Assembly: GCF_000296465.1 (NCBI RefSeq)
Contig: NZ_JH815203.1
Location: 62,001 to 126,000, forward strand
Length of the DNA: 64,000 nucleotides
DNA from: Barnesiella intestinihominis YIT 11860
GTDB lineage: Bacteria > Bacteroidota > Bacteroidia > Bacteroidales > Barnesiellaceae
Direction of reading: 5' to 3'
Below, piece after piece: positions 62,491-64,000 of the stretch. Below the pieces are notes generated by a model, which was given only the letters and a program-made list of their open reading frames with translations, searched no databases and had not been told where the DNA came from. Numbering within the stretch: the stretch's first letter is position 1; every line of letters begins with the position of its first letter. The position numbers and the translations under genes were made by a program.

Positions 62491-64000
62491 ATGAAAAAAT
62501 TTTTCACCACGACATTCGCCTGCGTATTGGGCGTAATGATTGCAGGAATATTATTAACCTTATTGTCCATCGCCGCATTAACCGGAATGGCGGTTTCGAC
62601 AGAAACCGAATACACAGCGAAACCAAACACTATCATGAAATTGGATTTAGGTATCGTTACCGACCGTAGCCAAGAAGATTTCATGAGCGTTTTGTTTGGG
62701 AATCAACAAAAAACAGACGGTCTTGACAACATCATTAAAGCTATAAAAACGGCCAAGACAAACCCGAACATTGCCGGCATATACATCGATGCTAACGGCT
62801 CTTCCCTCGGTGTTGCCACTCTCGACCGCATACACCGGGCTCTGAAAGATTTCAAAGAGAGCGATAAATTCATCTATGCTTATGCCGACGACTACACACA
62901 ACGCGAATATCTACTGAGTGCGATAGCCGACAGTGTCGTTCTAAATCCGGTAGGAGCTATCGATTTCAGAGGGCTGGCAAGTCAAATAATGTTTGTAAAA
63001 GGGCTTTACGATAAATTGGGTATCGAAGTCCAAGTCCTAAAAGTAGGAACATACAAATCGGCGGTAGAACCTTATATCAACACGCAAATGAGTGAAGCGA
63101 ACCGCGAGCAGACGATGGCCTACATGACTCCTATTTGGAATCATCTTCTCGAACAACTTTCGCAAGACCGAGACATATCGGTGGACCAGCTGAACAATCT
63201 GGCCGACACTCTATTGGTGACAGTCGATGCCAAAGAATTAATTGCCAAAGGATTGGTCGATACGTTAATGTACCGTCCTCAAATGAACGAATTTCTGAAA
63301 GCCAAAGTGGGAATAGATAAAGACGATGATTTAATCTTCGCATCAATCAACGAAGTAGCATCGATCAAGCAAGCCCCAAATAAAGCCAAAGACGAAATTG
63401 CTATCGTCTATGCCGAGGGAGGAATCGATATGGGTGAAACTAACGGAGTGAACACCGCCAAGCTGGTCGAAGATTTAACCAAAATACAAAACGATAAAAA
63501 CGTAAAAGCAGTTGTTCTCCGGGTTAATTCTCCGGGTGGAAGTGCTTATGGTTCGGAACAAGTATGGGCTGCTATCGAAGCTATTAAAGCTGCCGGAAAA
63601 CCAGTAGCCGTATCGATGGGCGATGTCGCTGCATCGGGTGGATATTACATCTCTTGCAATGCCGACCGTATCTTTGCAAATCCCACTACATTGACAGGCT
63701 CGATCGGCATTTATGGCTTAATCCCTAACTATAAAGGTTTATTGACTGGTAAATTAGGACTTACATTCGACGGCGTACAAACCAATAAATATGGTAATTT
63801 CCCCTCGGTAAGCCGGGCTATGACAACCGATGAACATCGGCAAATGCAACAATACATAGAACGAGGCTACGAATTATTCACCACTCGTTGCGCCGAAGGC
63901 CGTGGCATGAGCATCGAGGCAATCAAAAAAATCGCCGAAGGTCGTGTGTGGGACGGTGCAACAGCCCTCGAAATAGGTCTGGTCGATGAATTGGGAGATT
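62491..64000 (+). CDS. sppA: Signal peptide peptidase SppA, 67K type (3' end outside the window)
   Basis: A membrane-bound serine/lysine protease that degrades cleaved signal peptides. The first 503 residues are present; the gene runs off the end. One N-terminal transmembrane helix (about 9-34) is followed by two tandem ClpP-like domains, the long (67K) form. The general base K189 lies in the first domain (VGTYKSAVEPY) and the nucleophile S382 in the second (MGDVAASGGYYISCNADRIF), matching the Lys/Ser split known for E. coli SppA. The second-domain motif LRVNSPGGSA is also present. The start is ATG 62,491. Confidence 0.94.
   Translation, partial: MKKFFTTTFACVLGVMIAGILLTLLSIAALTGMAVSTETEYTAKPNTIMKLDLGIVTDRSQEDFMSVLFGNQQKTDGLDNIIKAIKTAKTNPNIAGIYIDANGSSLGVATLDRIHRALKDFKESDKFIYAYADDYTQREYLLSAIADSVVLNPVGAIDFRGLASQIMFVKGLYDKLGIEVQVLKVGTYKSAVEPYINTQMSEANREQTMAYMTPIWNHLLEQLSQDRDISVDQLNNLADTLLVTVDAKELIAKGLVDTLMYRPQMNEFLKAKVGIDKDDDLIFASINEVASIKQAPNKAKDEIAIVYAEGGIDMGETNGVNTAKLVEDLTKIQNDKNVKAVVLRVNSPGGSAYGSEQVWAAIEAIKAAGKPVAVSMGDVAASGGYYISCNADRIFANPTTLTGSIGIYGLIPNYKGLLTGKLGLTFDGVQTNKYGNFPSVSRAMTTDEHRQMQQYIERGYELFTTRCAEGRGMSIEAIKKIAEGRVWDGATALEIGLVDELGD

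Noticed and set aside
1-64000. CRISPR array, transposon or integrated element
   Set aside because: No regularly spaced repeats, transposase or integrase genes, or terminal repeats with target duplications were found on reading through the window.

Overview
The window comes from a gut-type member of the Bacteroidales. The evidence is a Bacteroidetes-style promoter (TTTG, about 19-20 bases, then TAnnTTTG) in front of many genes, a type IX secretion sorting domain on a 1,500-residue cargo protein, host-glycan enzymes (GH3, GH95, GH29, a serine-type sulfatase), and Bacteroidales gene orders (dnaN-exonuclease-coaBC-DUF4835-recN-rlmB; DUF1599-DoxX-tpiA-SPOR-folE; thrS-infC-rpmI-rplT). A Barnesiella/Coprobacter-like or Parabacteroides-like lineage is a guess. 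Most of the window is chromosomal core sequence. I saw no transposase, integrase, CRISPR array, prophage structural genes or rRNA.

Layout. 1-5.6 kb: the 3' end of a GH3 glycosidase, a small secreted orphan, and a sulfatase-GH95 fucosidase operon on the minus strand. 6-13.6 kb: a complete RND efflux operon (adaptor, pump, outer-membrane channel) transcribed divergently from a LytS/LytTR two-component pair. 13.7-19.3 kb: GH29 fucosidase, a Cof-type HAD phosphatase, a hemerythrin protein overlapping an unusual LuxR-type regulator, an amidase without a signal peptide, and an NlpE-like lipoprotein. 19.4-26 kb: the dnaN-to-rlmB housekeeping block. 27.2-27.6 kb: four tRNA genes (Gly, Gly, Leu, Leu) with their own promoter and terminator. 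27.7-31.6 kb: folE, SPOR protein, tpiA, DoxX-like protein and DUF1599 protein. 31.8-35.5 kb: thrS-infC-rpmI-rplT, then a separate promoter-to-terminator unit that looks like the Bacteroidales-1/6S-type small RNA. 35.6-45 kb: TPR protein, type II NADH dehydrogenase, a TolC-HlyD-MFS tripartite exporter, a double-META lipoprotein, and a small HTH protein behind a strikingly structured leader. 45-53.5 kb: M13 peptidase, ABC-F ATPase, an orphan PD-(D/E)XK nuclease and an AddB-like nuclease. 53.6-64 kb: Crp-type regulator, a membrane TPR/HTH regulator divergent from the T9SS cargo protein, an SMR transporter, DUF4186 and GNAT proteins, and the start of sppA.

How the parts fit. The glycosidases and sulfatase suit removal of fucose and sulfate from mucin-type glycans. 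Two tripartite exporters handle efflux. Regulation relies on one-component and two-component proteins lying beside their likely targets.

The most unusual signals are non-coding. At 44,482-44,672 nested inverted repeats interlock with a further repeat (a pseudoknot or a switch) between a promoter-like element and a small HTH gene. At 31,841-32,106 a self-contained small-RNA gene lies after rplT, with a perfect 13-bp closing stem. The most interesting coding unit is the two-gene nuclease operon at 49,401-53,505.
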